Assembly: GCA_031269245.1 (NCBI GenBank)
Contig: JAISZL010000068.1
Span: 1 to 51,251 of the forward strand
From: Synergistaceae bacterium
GTDB lineage: Bacteria > Synergistota > Synergistia > Synergistales > Synergistaceae
Reading direction: 5' to 3'
DNA length: 51,251 bases
Positions 1-10,830 of this stretch are shown here, in pieces. Position 1 is the stretch's first letter, and each line of letters starts with the position of its first letter. The position numbers were made by a program, and so were the translations under genes. Below the pieces are notes generated by a model. It did no database searches, was not told where the DNA came from, and saw only the letters and a list, made by a program, of their open reading frames with translations.

Positions 1-102
1 CGTCCGGTTTCAGTGCTTCCCTCATCTCCGCGATTTCTGAGACACCTGATCAGATCAACTTCCATCTCTTTCCGCATTGCCGCTTGAGGCGGTCCGTTTA
101 TA

Positions 103-127
103 TGCGACATTTGCGCAAAGTGTCGCA
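103..127. promoter_or_regulatory. Palindromic operator-like site
   Basis: TGCGACA at 103-109 and TGTCGCA at 121-127 form inverted 7-base arms. Between them lies a second palindrome, TTTGCGCAAA (110-119), with nearly the same centre. Such nested dyads are typical of a dimeric regulator's binding site. It probably serves a minus-strand gene running off the left edge: an open frame begins at an ATG near position 77 on that strand. No regulator can be named and no promoter was assigned. Confidence 0.35.
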
Positions 128-146
128 TTTTGGGTGCGCATTTATC

Positions 147-200
147 GAATCAAAGGAAGCGCCGGCACGTTTGGAGTCGTGCCGGCGCTTCCTTTGATTC
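147..200. terminator. Perfect 23-bp inverted repeat, secF terminator
   Basis: A 23-base arm (147-169) is repeated exactly in reverse complement at 178-200 around an 8-base loop. It lies 27 bases past the secF stop codon, so it very likely ends the yajC-secD-secF transcript. A perfect stem can act in both directions. No long T-run follows, so the strength of termination is inferred only from the stem. Confidence 0.7.
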
Positions 201-227
201 ACGATTGCCGCGGCACCTCTCTACTTC

Positions 228-1112
228 CTAACCCTTCAGGGGTTTTCTGATGTACCACTCCGCGAGTAGGGCGCTCGCTATGTAGATCGAGCTGTAGGTT
301 CCCACCACTATGCCCACGAGGAACGCGAATGCCAGGTTCGATATCACCTCTCCGCCGAAGAAGAACATCGCCAGAACCGGCAACAGGGTTGTGAGCGAGG
401 TGTTGATCGTGCGCGAGAGGGTCTGGTTTATCGAGTTGTTCACGAGATCGAGGACGCCCCTCGTGCGAATCTGGCCCCAGTTTTCCCTGATGCGGTCCAG
501 GACGACTATGGAGTCGTTGAGCGAGTAGCCGATGACCGTCAGTATGGCGGCTATGAAAGAGGTCGAGATCTCGCGCCCCGTAAGGCTGTAGATACCCAGC
601 ATTATCACCGTGTCGTGGACCAGGGCCGCTACCGCCGCCACCCCAAAACGGAACCTGAAGCGGAAGCCCATGTAGCAGAGTATGAGCAATATCGACACGA
701 AAACGGCTACCGCCGCCTGGCGGCGCAGTTCCTCGCCGACCACCGGGCCCACGTCGTCTATCTTTTGGACCGTTACCTCGCCGAACTTATCGCCCAGCGC
801 CTCTATCATCTCGCGGCGCGATCTCTCATCGGAGTCCTGATATCGCAGAAGCATGTTCCGATCGTCGTAAGCCTGTATGACGGCCTGCCCGTGCCCGACG
901 GAGGCCAGGGTATCGCGTATCGCGCCTACCTCGGCGGGCGACTTGAACTCGAGATGGATAGCCACGCCCCCCGCGAAGTCGACGCTGTAGTTCACTCCTT
1001 TAGCTAACAGCAGGACAAAGCTCGCGGCCATCAGCGCGAGGCTCAGCCCCACAGCGAAAACCCTGTACTTCATGAAGGGAAGTTTCAATTTGGATGCGTC
1101 AAAAGTTGTCAT
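228..1112 (-). CDS. secF: Protein translocase subunit SecF
   Basis: SecF forms the SecDF subcomplex with SecD. It uses the ion gradient to pull exported proteins through SecYEG from the outer face of the membrane. The 294 residues give the family layout: a first membrane helix at about 15-37, a periplasmic domain with FAGGVAIHLEF, then five helices from about 133, including the conserved GYSLNDSIVVLDRIREN motif. The length is normal for SecF. A GGGGAGGA Shine-Dalgarno sequence precedes the ATG. The gene starts 19 bases after the secD stop, so the two are co-transcribed with yajC upstream. Confidence 0.96.
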   Translation of the reverse strand: MTTFDASKLKLPFMKYRVFAVGLSLALMAASFVLLLAKGVNYSVDFAGGVAIHLEFKSPAEVGAIRDTLASVGHGQAVIQAYDDRNMLLRYQDSDERSRREMIEALGDKFGEVTVQKIDDVGPVVGEELRRQAAVAVFVSILLILCYMGFRFRFRFGVAAVAALVHDTVIMLGIYSLTGREISTSFIAAILTVIGYSLNDSIVVLDRIRENWGQIRTRGVLDLVNNSINQTLSRTINTSLTTLLPVLAMFFFGGEVISNLAFAFLVGIVVGTYSSIYIASALLAEWYIRKPLKG

Positions 1113-1131
1113 GCGATCACGTCCTCCCCGC

Positions 1132-2526
1132 TTACATGGACATCTCGTGGCGGTTGCGCAACATGAACTGCAGCAACGCGCGAGTCACGACGATGTTCCC
1201 AAACATCGACGTCAATACGCCAAGGCTGAGAGTCACGGCAAAACCGCGGATGGGGCCAGAGCCGAAATAAAAGAGCGCCGCCGCCGCGATGAGCGTCGTC
1301 ACGTTGGAGTCCAGAATAACTATCAGTGCCTTGCGGAAGCCGGAGTCGAGCGCCGAGAGGACCGTCTTCCCAGAGCGGTACTCCTCCCTCATTCTCTCAT
1401 ATATGAGGATGTTGCCGTCGACCGCCATTCCTATCGTGAGTATGATCCCGCCGATGCCAGGCAATGTGAGCGTGACCTTGAGCGATATCATGACCGCCAT
1501 CAGCATCAGCATGGACGTGGCCATGGCTATGTCGGCGGCGATACCCAGCATCCCATAGTAGATCAGCATAAACAGGGTGACCAGCGCGGCGCCTATCAGG
1601 CCGGATCGCACGCCCGAACGGATCGAGTCCTCCCCCAGGGTCGGGCCTACGGAGCGGTTCTCCAGGACCTCGACCTTAACGGGCAGCGCGCCGGCCCTGA
1701 GCATGACGGCCAGGCGGACGGCCTCCTCGGTCGTGAAGTTGCCCGATATTTGGGCCTGACCGCCGCTGATCCGCGATCTGACGACCGGCGCCGATATGAC
1801 GACACCGTCGAGAACTATGGCTATCTGCTTCTCTATGTTCGCGGCGGTCGCGGCCTCGAACGCCACGGCGCCGGCTCCGCTGAAGCTCAGGGACACGGCA
1901 GGCTTCCTGAGCTCATCGTAGGTCGCCTCAGTGCCGGAGAGGTCCTTGCCGGTGACGTAGGTCTCGCCCAGCAGGTAGGTCTCGCCGGCGTCGCCGCGCG
2001 CGAAATGCCGCGACGAGTCCTCGCTCACGGCCATGTCGAAGGACTTGAGGCTGCGTTCGAACTCCTGGTTCAGCATCTCCCAGTTAGCAGAAGCCCTGTC
2101 GAAGTCCTCGTCCGAGCGATAGTTCTTCCTCTCCACGCGCGGCGGAGCGGAAGGCCCTTTCGCCGCGACCTGACGAAACTCCAGCACCGCCATGCGCCCT
2201 ATCAGCTCAAGTGCCGCCTCGGGGTCGTCGATGCCGGGCAGGTCTATCGCCACTCGATCGCTCCCCTCGCGCTGGATGAGCGGCTCGGTGATGCCATACT
2301 GGTCGATTCTGTTTCTCAGAACTGATATCAGGCTGTTCATCGTGTCGTCGATCCTGGCATAGTCCAAGGGGATCTCGTCGGTGCCGCGCGCCTGCATGAC
2401 TATGTGAGCGCCCCCCTTGAGGTCAAGGCCGAGCCTTACCCTCCCGTCTATCGGGAACACCGCCGCGATCGATACGACCAACACCGCTGCTATGATGCCC
2501 AGCCTCCATTTATCCCTCTTCAGCAT
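1132..2526 (-). CDS. secD: Protein translocase subunit SecD
   Basis: This is the partner of SecF in the ion-driven export motor. The 464 residues begin with one membrane helix (about 9-26). The motif GLDLKGGAHIVMQ follows, then the periplasmic P1 head, with LPGIDDPEAALELIG at about 134-148. The C-terminal half carries five helices with the SecD signature AVDGNILIYERMREE. It is at the short end for SecD but complete. The start ATG has GGGAGGCG about 11 bases upstream. SecD and SecF are separate genes here, unlike the fused SecDF of many Firmicutes. Confidence 0.96.
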   Translation of the reverse strand: MLKRDKWRLGIIAAVLVVSIAAVFPIDGRVRLGLDLKGGAHIVMQARGTDEIPLDYARIDDTMNSLISVLRNRIDQYGITEPLIQREGSDRVAIDLPGIDDPEAALELIGRMAVLEFRQVAAKGPSAPPRVERKNYRSDEDFDRASANWEMLNQEFERSLKSFDMAVSEDSSRHFARGDAGETYLLGETYVTGKDLSGTEATYDELRKPAVSLSFSGAGAVAFEAATAANIEKQIAIVLDGVVISAPVVRSRISGGQAQISGNFTTEEAVRLAVMLRAGALPVKVEVLENRSVGPTLGEDSIRSGVRSGLIGAALVTLFMLIYYGMLGIAADIAMATSMLMLMAVMISLKVTLTLPGIGGIILTIGMAVDGNILIYERMREEYRSGKTVLSALDSGFRKALIVILDSNVTTLIAAAALFYFGSGPIRGFAVTLSLGVLTSMFGNIVVTRALLQFMLRNRHEMSM

Positions 2527-2553
2527 TTTAGATAAACGCCTCCCGCGGTTTGC

Positions 2554-3162
2554 TCATTTCTTCTGCTCTTTCGTCTCTTCGGCGGAGGCCTCGATGTCCT
2601 CCTCGGAGAAGTCATCGCCAGTCACCAGGGCCTCGTTCTCCTCGTAAGACACACCCTCATCGGACCCGCGCAAAGGAGCCCGCTCGACCTCCTCTCGGCG
2701 GACGTCGTCCGTCTTTTCGAGCGAGACCGCTTCGGGATTCTCCTGCTTGCCGTTTGGCGATCCATCCCTGTCGCGGCGCCTCTTCTTCAATTTGCGGGTC
2801 CTGATCCGCTCCTCGCCCGCCTCTCTGCGAGTCGATATCGAGGATTTCAATATCCGCGCCTTCACCCCGTCCGCCAGCTCAATTATGTACGAGTCGTCCA
2901 AAACCTCGCAGACGCGCCCGAAAAACCCCCCGGCGGTTATGACCGTGTCTCCCCTGGATATGGAAGCCAGCATCGTTTCGTGCTGTTTCTGCTTCTTCTT
3001 CTGCGGGCGGAGTATGAGGAAATAAAATATAAAGAACATTATCGCCAGCATGGGCAGCATATCGAGCCAGCCGCTCTGCCGAGGAGTTCCTTGAGGCGCG
3101 TCCGCCGCTTGCGCCGCCCCCGCGAGCAGGAGCTCTCGGATCCACTCAGTCAATTGTTGCAA
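2554..3162 (-). CDS. yajC: Preprotein translocase subunit YajC, extended tail
   Basis: YajC is a small single-span protein that joins the SecDF complex. One membrane helix (about 35-52) is followed by the family motif LRPQKKKQKQHE and a small beta domain with GDTVITAGGFFGRV and DGVKARILKSSIS. Typical YajC proteins end near residue 110. This one runs to 202 with a highly charged, low-complexity tail rich in Arg, Lys, Glu and Asp. The tail is specific to this lineage or strain and its role is unknown. The gene is first in the yajC-secD-secF operon, 27 bases ahead of secD. Confidence 0.93.
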   Translation of the reverse strand: MQQLTEWIRELLLAGAAQAADAPQGTPRQSGWLDMLPMLAIMFFIFYFLILRPQKKKQKQHETMLASISRGDTVITAGGFFGRVCEVLDDSYIIELADGVKARILKSSISTRREAGEERIRTRKLKKRRRDRDGSPNGKQENPEAVSLEKTDDVRREEVERAPLRGSDEGVSYEENEALVTGDDFSEEDIEASAEETKEQKK

Positions 3163-3282
3163 AAAAATCCCTCCTGTCGGGTCTTCCCCCTAATTCCGTC
3201 GAACATTTTAGCACGAATTTCACAAAAGACTACACTCGCCGTGAAAATCGGCTTCGCGAATGAGCCGAGCCAGCAACATAAA

Positions 3283-3308
3283 GCCCCCGCCCGAAAAATC
3301 GCGGGGGC
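3283..3308 (-). terminator. Terminator after ridA
   Basis: GCCCCCGC (3283-3290) pairs with GCGGGGGC (3301-3308) across a 10-base loop. On the minus strand the stem is followed by TTTATG. It lies about 30 bases past the ridA stop and separates the eno/ridA transcripts from yajC. Confidence 0.7.
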
Positions 3309-3336
3309 GTTGTTCAGCGGCTATATGCCCATTCCT

Positions 3337-3714
3337 TCATTTGCGCGCGATGATCTCGATCTCAACCAACCCTCCGAGCGGCAGAGACGACACCTCCACG
3401 CACGTTCTGGCTGGCGGGTCCGAATTGAAAACTCGGCCGTAAGCCTCGTTGACCTCCTTGAAGCCGGCCATGTCGGTCAAAAAAATCGTCGCCTTCACGA
3501 CGTCGGACGACGTCAGTCCCTGCGACGAGAGAAGCGCTAGCACGTTCTTGAGCGCCTGGATGGCCTGGGTCGTCACGTCCGGCCCGGCGAGCGCCCCGCT
3601 CTCGGGGACGAGACCGAGCTGGCCGGAGCAATACAGGAAATCGCCGGACCAAACCGCCTGGCTGTACGGCCCCGCGGCAACCGGGGCGTTGCTTATGGAA
3701 ACAGTCTTCTTCAT
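3337..3714 (-). CDS. ridA: RidA family enamine/imine deaminase
   Basis: RidA proteins hydrolyse the reactive 2-aminoacrylate released by PLP-dependent dehydratases, which protects other PLP enzymes. The 125 residues cover the whole YjgF/YER057c/UK114 fold. GPYSQAVW lies near the N-terminus, and PPARTCVEVSSLPLGGLVEIE carries the substrate-binding arginine and the catalytic-site glutamate. It acts as a cytosolic trimer in known members. A GGGAGGAC sequence precedes the ATG. It sits 113 bases downstream of eno and may be transcribed with it; a modest inverted repeat GGAAGC/GCTTCC in the gap could attenuate read-through. Confidence 0.93.
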   Translation of the reverse strand: MKKTVSISNAPVAAGPYSQAVWSGDFLYCSGQLGLVPESGALAGPDVTTQAIQALKNVLALLSSQGLTSSDVVKATIFLTDMAGFKEVNEAYGRVFNSDPPARTCVEVSSLPLGGLVEIEIIARK

Positions 3715-3827
3715 GATCTCGTTCTGTCCTCCCGCGTTCGCTAATTTTATTTGGCTCGAGGAAGCGCCGGCTAAAGTGGCTTCCGTCTCCGCCTCCCTTT
3801 AGGCTTATGACGATGAATCGGCGTTCC

Positions 3828-5144
<1,317 letters not shown>

Positions 5145-5417
5145 CTACCATGGTTTTTTCCAGTCGTCCAACCCTCTCTCCCGGACGATCTCGAACGACG
5201 TCTCCCCGCGCTTCAGCGCCCGTTCGTCCGCGGTCAGGACGAGCACCTCCAGCAACCTCCTGGGGAAAGCTATCTCCATTCCGTCCCCGTCCCGCACCTC
5301 CGAGGACGGCTTTGCCCTGCGACCGTTCAACCTCACCGCGCCTACCTCCAGCATCTCGGCCGCGGCGGCGCGGCGCCTGACCAGCCTGGAGAGTTTGAGA
5401 AACCTGTCGGCTCGCAT
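5145..5417 (-). CDS. S4-domain RNA-binding protein, RqcP/Hsp15-like
   Basis: This 90-residue protein is essentially one S4 RNA-binding domain (about 1-60), with MRADRFLKLSRLVRRRA at the start and AVRLNGRRAKPSSEVRDGD. Small stand-alone S4 proteins of this type include RqcP (YabO), which supports alanine tailing in ribosome-associated quality control, and Hsp15. Length and sequence fit RqcP best, but residues cannot separate the two with certainty. A short acidic/basic tail ends DDWKKPW. It starts 15 bases after the rpoD stop and 27 bases before eno, so it is part of that transcript. Confidence 0.82.
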   Translation of the reverse strand: MRADRFLKLSRLVRRRAAAAEMLEVGAVRLNGRRAKPSSEVRDGDGMEIAFPRRLLEVLVLTADERALKRGETSFEIVRERGLDDWKKPW

Positions 5418-5432
5418 GTCCCCGGCGGCTCG

Positions 5433-6662
5433 TCAGTCGAGGAAATCCTTGAGTCTTCTGCTGCGGCTGGGGTGGCGCAGCTTGCGAAGCGCCTTGGCCT
5501 CTATCTGGCGGATCCGCTCCCTCGTCACCCCGAAGCGCTTGCCTACGTCCTCCAGCGTGTGGGCGTGACCGTCCTCGAGGCCGAACCGCAGGCGCAGCAC
5601 CTCTCGCTCCCTGTCGCCGAGGTCGGCCAGCATCTCCTCCAACTGTTCGCGCAGTATGAGGCTCGCCGCCACCTCCTCCGGGTTCGGCATGTCCTTGTCC
5701 TCGAGAAAATCGCCGAGCTGGCTGTCCTCCTCTTCGCCGATGGGGGTCTCTAGGGAGACGGGCTCCTGGGCGATTCGCTGTATCTCCTCGACTCGATCGG
5801 ACGATATCTCCATCTCGACCGCTATCTCCTCGGCGGTCGGCTCGCGGCCCAGGCGCTGTACGAGCTGGCGCGACATCCTGATAAGTTTGTTGATCGTCTC
5901 GACCATGTGAACCGGTATGCGTATGGTGCGAGCCTGGTCCGCGATGGCTCTGGTTATCGCCTGGCGTATCCACCAGGTGGCGTAGGTGCTGAACTTGAAA
6001 CCCTTCTGGTAGTCGAACTTCTCGACAGCGCGGATCAACCCGAGGTTCCCCTCCTGTATGAGGTCCAGGAACAGCATCCCCCGGCCTATGTACTTCTTCG
6101 CGATGCTCACCACGAGGCGCAGGTTCGCGTCGACGAGGTGGGACTTCGCCGCGGGGTCGCCAGCCTCTACGCCCTTTGCGAGCTCGACCTCCTCCTCCGC
6201 GGTGAGCAGGGCTATCTTGCCGATCTCGCGGAGATACATGCGCACCGGGTCGGAGAGAGGCAGCTCCTCGAGTGCCGGGTCCTCCTTGCTGGAGACCATC
6301 GGTAGTATGTCATCGTCGAGATCGTCCTTTTCCTTGGGCTCGTCGACGACGTCTATCCCCAGCTCCATTATGTTGAGGTAGATGTTGTCCAATATCTCGG
6401 CGGACAGGATCTCCTTCGGCAGGCGCTTCTCTATGTCCTCATAGGTCACGAAACCCTTTTCCCTGCCGGTGTGGAGCAAGTCCTTGATGCTCTCGATGTA
6501 ATCCATCATCTCCTCCGCCGGTATTTCGGCGCCCACAGGCTCCACCGACGACTCTATCGACTCCATGGACGACTCGATGTCCCCCGGCGACGCGTCAAGA
6601 TCGACATCGTCCCCGTCCGCGCTTTTGTCTATCTTTTCAAGAACATCCTCGTTCTCATCCAC
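5433..6662 (-). CDS. rpoD: Primary RNA polymerase sigma factor (sigma-70/SigA)
   Basis: This is the housekeeping sigma factor. The 409-residue form has region 1.1 ([20 protein letters not shown]), region 1.2 ([17 protein letters not shown]), the core-binding and -10 melting region 2 ([18 protein letters not shown] and [17 protein letters not shown]), region 3, and region 4.2 with [19 protein letters not shown]. The long non-conserved insert of proteobacterial RpoD is absent. The longest frame starts at GTG 6698, but a GGGGGGGG run sits just upstream of GTG 6662, which is preferred. It follows dnaG by 58 bases, the classic macromolecular-synthesis pairing. Confidence 0.96.
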   Translation of the reverse strand: MDENEDVLEKIDKSADGDDVDLDASPGDIESSMESIESSVEPVGAEIPAEEMMDYIESIKDLLHTGREKGFVTYEDIEKRLPKEILSAEILDNIYLNIMELGIDVVDEPKEKDDLDDDILPMVSSKEDPALEELPLSDPVRMYLREIGKIALLTAEEEVELAKGVEAGDPAAKSHLVDANLRLVVSIAKKYIGRGMLFLDLIQEGNLGLIRAVEKFDYQKGFKFSTYATWWIRQAITRAIADQARTIRIPVHMVETINKLIRMSRQLVQRLGREPTAEEIAVEMEISSDRVEEIQRIAQEPVSLETPIGEEEDSQLGDFLEDKDMPNPEEVAASLILREQLEEMLADLGDREREVLRLRFGLEDGHAHTLEDVGKRFGVTRERIRQIEAKALRKLRHPSRSRRLKDFLD

Positions 6663-6720
6663 TGGCTGCCACCCCCCCCTATATATAGAAATTATCACGC
6701 CAATCTCCCCGCATCCGCCG

Positions 6721-8508
6721 CTATCCCTTCAACTTCTTGACCAGCTCGCGATACTCCATGAGCTCCTCCCCGCTCGCTTCCTCGCTCAGCACGATTCGTC
6801 TGAGAGACTCGTACCTCCTCTTCATCGCCCCGTTCTTGACGTCCTCCAGCAGCTTCGCCGCGTGCTCGCTTCCCAGGTTCCCCTCGGACAGCACCGCGTT
6901 GCCGCGCGCTATACGCCCCATGCAGTTTGAATCCCCCATCATGCGCCACCGCGACTCCAGCTCCCCCGGGGTGTCGCCGGACAAGAGCGCCGAGACGATC
7001 CCGGCTGCGGCCTCATCCTCGAAGTACGGCATAATGTCGCCGCAGGTGAAGTCGGATCTCAGCTCCTCGTGCTGCCAGAGCAGGCCGCAAAAAGCGCACT
7101 CGAGATCCCTGGCCCTGCGGTCCCGCTCGCTAGCGCCGCTATCATCTATATATACGCTCGAAGCGCCGCCAATGCCTTCTGCGTAAATTGCGGATTTTTC
7201 GTCATCATGACTTTCCCACGCGGGGCGGCGAGAGGCGTTTCGCCTTCTGGCCTCTATTTCGCGCTGGAGCTCGTGCTGCAGCACCCCGAATCCCTTGGCG
7301 ATGCCGGGCAGGTGCGGCGCGAGGTCGAGCGGCGGGATGCCCGCCAACCGGGCGAGTATCTCCTCCCTGGCCTTATGCCCTCTGCCGGGCGTCCTGAGAT
7401 CGTTCCTTCTTATGTGCACGTGGTAGATCGGCAGGGATCTGGATTTTTCTATGGCGCTCTCGAACGCCTCGGCTCCGCCTTCGGCGGAGAGCGCGTCGTC
7501 AGGATCGAGCCCCTCTCTCAGCGTCACGACCCTGACGTCCACCCCCTTGCGCTGCAATATGTACATGCCCCTTATCGAGGCCTCCTGCCCGGCGCCATCG
7601 GCGTCGTAGGAAATGTAGCAGAGATCCGTGAAACGCTTAATGAGCGACGCCTGCTCCTCGGTCAGTGACGTGCCCAGGGACGCCACCGCCTCGGAGAACC
7701 CGGAGAGGTGCGCCCTGATCGCGTCCATGTAGCCCTCCATGAGGATTGTCCTGCCGCGCTCCCTGATGGATCGCTTGGCCTCGTGCATGAGGTAGAGTAT
7801 CCGGCGTTTGTTGAAAACCTCCCCCTCGGGGCTGTTGACGTACTTCGCGCCCTCCCCGTCGATGAGCCTCCCGCCGAACCCGACGATGTGTCCCATGTCG
7901 TCGCGGACGGGGAAGATCACGCGCCCTCTGAAGCGGTCATATACCCCCTTTTCGCCCCTGATCGCCACGCCGGCGCCGACGATCTCATCCTCTCCAAAGC
8001 CGAGGGACTTGAGGCGATTCGACAGGGCATCCCACGACTGCGGGGACCAGCCCAGCTCAAATATCCGCGAACTACCCCCGTCGAGGTTCCTGCGGGCCAG
8101 GTACGCCCTGGCCGCTTCGCCTCCGCTGCCGCCCAACGACTCGCGGAAAAAAATCCCCGCTTCCTCGAGCACGGCCCTCGCGCCTCTTTGCCTTTCGGCG
8201 GGTTTGCCGCCCGCGCCGGCGGAGCGGGGCGAGAGTTTAACCCCCGCGCGGTCGGCCAGCAGGTTCAGAGCCTCGGGAAACGACAGTCTCTCCAGCTCCA
8301 TGAGGAAGGCGAATATGTCGCCCCCCTTGCCGCACCCGAAACAGTGGTACGTCTGGCGCTCTTGGGAGACGTAGAACGAGGGGGTCTTCTCCGCGTGAAA
8401 GGGGCACAACCCGACGAGCGAGTTGCCCGCCCTCCGCAGCCGAACGTAGTCCCCTATCACGTCAACTATGTCTATCCGTGACTTTATCTCGCGAACGTCG
8501 TCTGACAT
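6721..8508 (-). CDS. dnaG: DNA primase
   Basis: DnaG makes RNA primers for replication. The 595 residues include the CHC2 zinc-binding domain near the start ([11 protein letters not shown] and [11 protein letters not shown]). The catalytic core follows, with a TOPRIM fold ([12 protein letters not shown], then [10 protein letters not shown], whose DxD binds metal). A C-terminal helical region should contact DnaB. The frame opens at a TTG (8535), but ATG 8508 has AGGGAG about 12 bases upstream and matches the usual N-terminus [17 protein letters not shown]. The gene is first of the dnaG-rpoD-rqcP-eno series. Confidence 0.96.
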   Translation of the reverse strand: MSDDVREIKSRIDIVDVIGDYVRLRRAGNSLVGLCPFHAEKTPSFYVSQERQTYHCFGCGKGGDIFAFLMELERLSFPEALNLLADRAGVKLSPRSAGAGGKPAERQRGARAVLEEAGIFFRESLGGSGGEAARAYLARRNLDGGSSRIFELGWSPQSWDALSNRLKSLGFGEDEIVGAGVAIRGEKGVYDRFRGRVIFPVRDDMGHIVGFGGRLIDGEGAKYVNSPEGEVFNKRRILYLMHEAKRSIRERGRTILMEGYMDAIRAHLSGFSEAVASLGTSLTEEQASLIKRFTDLCYISYDADGAGQEASIRGMYILQRKGVDVRVVTLREGLDPDDALSAEGGAEAFESAIEKSRSLPIYHVHIRRNDLRTPGRGHKAREEILARLAGIPPLDLAPHLPGIAKGFGVLQHELQREIEARRRNASRRPAWESHDDEKSAIYAEGIGGASSVYIDDSGASERDRRARDLECAFCGLLWQHEELRSDFTCGDIMPYFEDEAAAGIVSALLSGDTPGELESRWRMMGDSNCMGRIARGNAVLSEGNLGSEHAAKLLEDVKNGAMKRRYESLRRIVLSEEASGEELMEYRELVKKLKG

Positions 8509-8541
8509 CGAACATACCGCTCCCTGCGTATACAACCACCG

Positions 8542-8571
8542 CTGGCTCCCAGCAAAAAAACCGGGAGCCAG
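8542..8571 (-). terminator. Hairpin between hppA and dnaG
   Basis: CTGGCTCCC (8542-8550) and GGGAGCCAG (8563-8571) form a 9-base stem with a loop containing seven A/T. It lies between the hppA stop and the dnaG start. The T-run is in the loop rather than after the stem, so efficiency is uncertain. Confidence 0.5.
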
Positions 8572-8602
8572 TCGGAAGACGGATGTTTCAAGGACTCGAG
8601 CG

Positions 8603-10573
8603 CTACCCGATGAATAGAGGCGCCAGCACCAGTGACACCACGGTCATGAGTTTTATCAGTATATTGAGGCTCGGCCCGGCGGTATCCTTGAAGGGGTCCC
8701 CCACGGTGTCCCCGTTGACGGCCGCGGCGTGCGCGGAAGAGCCCTTGCCGCCGTGCCGGCCGGACTCGATGTACTTCTTGGCGTTGTCCCAAGCGCCGCC
8801 GGAGTTGGACATGAATATGGCCATCATGACGCCCGTCACTATCGCGCCGCCTAGAAGCCCGCCGAGTGCGGGGGCTCCGAGCGTGAGGCCTACGGCCACC
8901 GGAACTATCACCGCCATCATTCCCGGCACGACCATCTCCTTGAGCGCGGCGGCGGTCGATATATCGACACACTTCTCGTACTCGGGGCGGCCGGTGCCCT
9001 CCATGATGCCCGGTATCTCCCTGAACTGGCGCCTGACCTCCTCGATCATGCGTTCGGCCGCTCTGCTCACGGCCTGTATGGAGAGAGCGCTGAATATGAA
9101 GGGAAGCACCCCCCCTATGAAGAGGCCGATCATGACGTTCGGGTCCATCAGGTCTATCTTGTCGAGCTTCGTCGCGGCCGCGTAGGACACGAAGAGCGCC
9201 AGGGCCGTGAGAGCCGCGGAGCCTATGGCGAGCCCCTTGCCGACCGCCGCCGTCGTGTTGCCGACCGCGTCGAGTCGGTCCGTTATCTGGCGAACCTCGT
9301 GCGGCAGGCCGGCCATCTCGGCTATGCCGCCCGCGTTGTCGCTGATCGGGCCGTATGCGTCGACCGAGAGGACCATCCCCGTGATGGAGAGCATCCCCAC
9401 CGCCGAGCAGGCTATGCCGAACATGCCGCCGGACTTCATCCCGACGAGGGTGGCCGCGCAGATGAGGATGACGGGCGCCACGGTGGACTTCATGCCGACC
9501 GAGATGCCGGCCAGCACGTTCGTAGCGGTGCCGGTGGCGGATGCATCGGCTATCTCCCTGACGGATTTATAGTCGGACGACGTGTAGACCTCGGTGATGA
9601 GCCCGATCACTACGCCGCATACGACCCCGGCGACGACCGACCAGAACAGATTCACGCTGCCGAACATCCACTTCGTCAGCACGAAGGTGCCCGCTATCAT
9701 GAACACGCCCGTCGCGTACAGCCCCATGCTCAATGCCCTCTGGGGATTGCCGCCCTCCCTGACCCTGACGAAGAACGTTCCCAGGAGGGCGGAGACTATC
9801 CCGACGGCGCAGAGCAGCATCGGGTAGACGACCCCTGGCAGCTGAAGGGTGATCGCGCCTATGGCCATCGCGGCCAGAATGGAGTTCACGTAGCTCTCGA
9901 AGAGGTCCGCGCCCATGCCGGCGATGTCGCCGACGTTGTCGCCGACGTTGTCCGCTATGACCGCCGGGTTGCGCGGGTCGTCCTCTGGGATGCCTGCCTC
10001 GACCTTGCCCACGAGATCGGCCCCCACGTCCGCCGCCTTGGTGTAAATCCCGCCGCCGACGCGCGCGAAGAGGGCGATCGAGCTGGCGCCGAAGCCGAAG
10101 GCCGTCACCGCCTGGATGTCCCCCAGGATGAGGTACGCGCCGAAGACCCCCAGCAACCCGACGCCGACGACCGTCATGCCCATCACGCTGCCGCCCCTGA
10201 ACGCTATGCCCAAAGCATCGCTCATGCCCTTGAGCGCGGCGAACGCCGTCTTCCCGTTCGCCTTGGTGGCGACCTTCATGCCGACGTAGCCGGTGAGGGC
10301 GCTGCAAAGCGCGCCCGCCACGAAACACGCGGCCGTCGGCGCTCCGAGGTAGAACCCGAGAATTGCCCCCACGACGACTACGAAGATGGAGAGCGATTTG
10401 TACTCACGATACAAAAACGCCATGGCGCCGCCCTGTATGATGGCGGAAAGCTCGTTGATGCGGTTGTTTTCCACCGCATAAGAATCTATTTTCGTGGCGG
10501 CGTAGATCGCGTAAATCAACGAAATTCCAGCCACTACAGCTATAGCCGCATACAACAACGATAAATGTTCCAT
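8603..10573 (-). CDS. hppA: Membrane pyrophosphatase, K+-dependent, probably Na+-pumping
   Basis: This integral membrane enzyme couples pyrophosphate hydrolysis to ion export. The 656 residues predict about 16 helices and carry the catalytic acidic motifs [20 protein letters not shown] and [20 protein letters not shown]. The sequence [10 protein letters not shown] has Ala and Gly where K+-independent enzymes carry Lys and Thr, which indicates K+ dependence. The acidic residue of DLFESY sits where Na+-pumping enzymes place their gate glutamate, while plant-type H+ pumps have glycine there. The ATG at 10573 is chosen; the longer TTG frame would start inside the GGGAGGGG ribosome site. Confidence 0.95.
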   Translation of the reverse strand: MEHLSLLYAAIAVVAGISLIYAIYAATKIDSYAVENNRINELSAIIQGGAMAFLYREYKSLSIFVVVVGAILGFYLGAPTAACFVAGALCSALTGYVGMKVATKANGKTAFAALKGMSDALGIAFRGGSVMGMTVVGVGLLGVFGAYLILGDIQAVTAFGFGASSIALFARVGGGIYTKAADVGADLVGKVEAGIPEDDPRNPAVIADNVGDNVGDIAGMGADLFESYVNSILAAMAIGAITLQLPGVVYPMLLCAVGIVSALLGTFFVRVREGGNPQRALSMGLYATGVFMIAGTFVLTKWMFGSVNLFWSVVAGVVCGVVIGLITEVYTSSDYKSVREIADASATGTATNVLAGISVGMKSTVAPVILICAATLVGMKSGGMFGIACSAVGMLSITGMVLSVDAYGPISDNAGGIAEMAGLPHEVRQITDRLDAVGNTTAAVGKGLAIGSAALTALALFVSYAAATKLDKIDLMDPNVMIGLFIGGVLPFIFSALSIQAVSRAAERMIEEVRRQFREIPGIMEGTGRPEYEKCVDISTAAALKEMVVPGMMAVIVPVAVGLTLGAPALGGLLGGAIVTGVMMAIFMSNSGGAWDNAKKYIESGRHGGKGSSAHAAAVNGDTVGDPFKDTAGPSLNILIKLMTVVSLVLAPLFIG

Positions 10574-10830
10574 AACTAATTCGACCCCTCCCAACGAATT
10601 ATTGGTGATTCTTGACGATAAAGATAAAACTTGGCGCTCGCTTGCGAATTTCTCGTTGGCCCTCCGACATCACCCCTCCATAACACGGCAGGGATACTCC
10701 TTAATTGTACCTCAAAATTCACGTGAAATATACAGAATATACTTCCATTATTTGGATATCGATGAGATACTATAACCATCATCCCCATGAATTGCGCTTA
10801 TATATTTTTACAAGAACATAAGTATAAAGG
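10574..10830. other. AT-rich divergent spacer between hppA and HD-GYP gene
   Basis: This 257-base region is far more AT-rich than its surroundings and must hold promoters for both flanking genes. On the minus strand TACAAT precedes the hppA leader and on the plus strand TATAAC and TACTAT are possible -10 boxes, but none has a convincing -35 partner. A minus-strand 36-codon frame (GTG 10686 to stop 10576) with AAGGAG ten bases upstream ends two bases before the hppA ATG and may be a translated leader. Confidence 0.4.

Noticed and set aside
1072-2325. A 417-codon plus-strand frame opposite secD
   Set aside because: It is antisense to a complete and conserved gene and has no recognisable product.
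9299-10564. A 421-codon plus-strand frame opposite hppA
   Set aside because: It is rich in His, Asp and Arg with no motif, mirrors hppA, and has no ribosome site.
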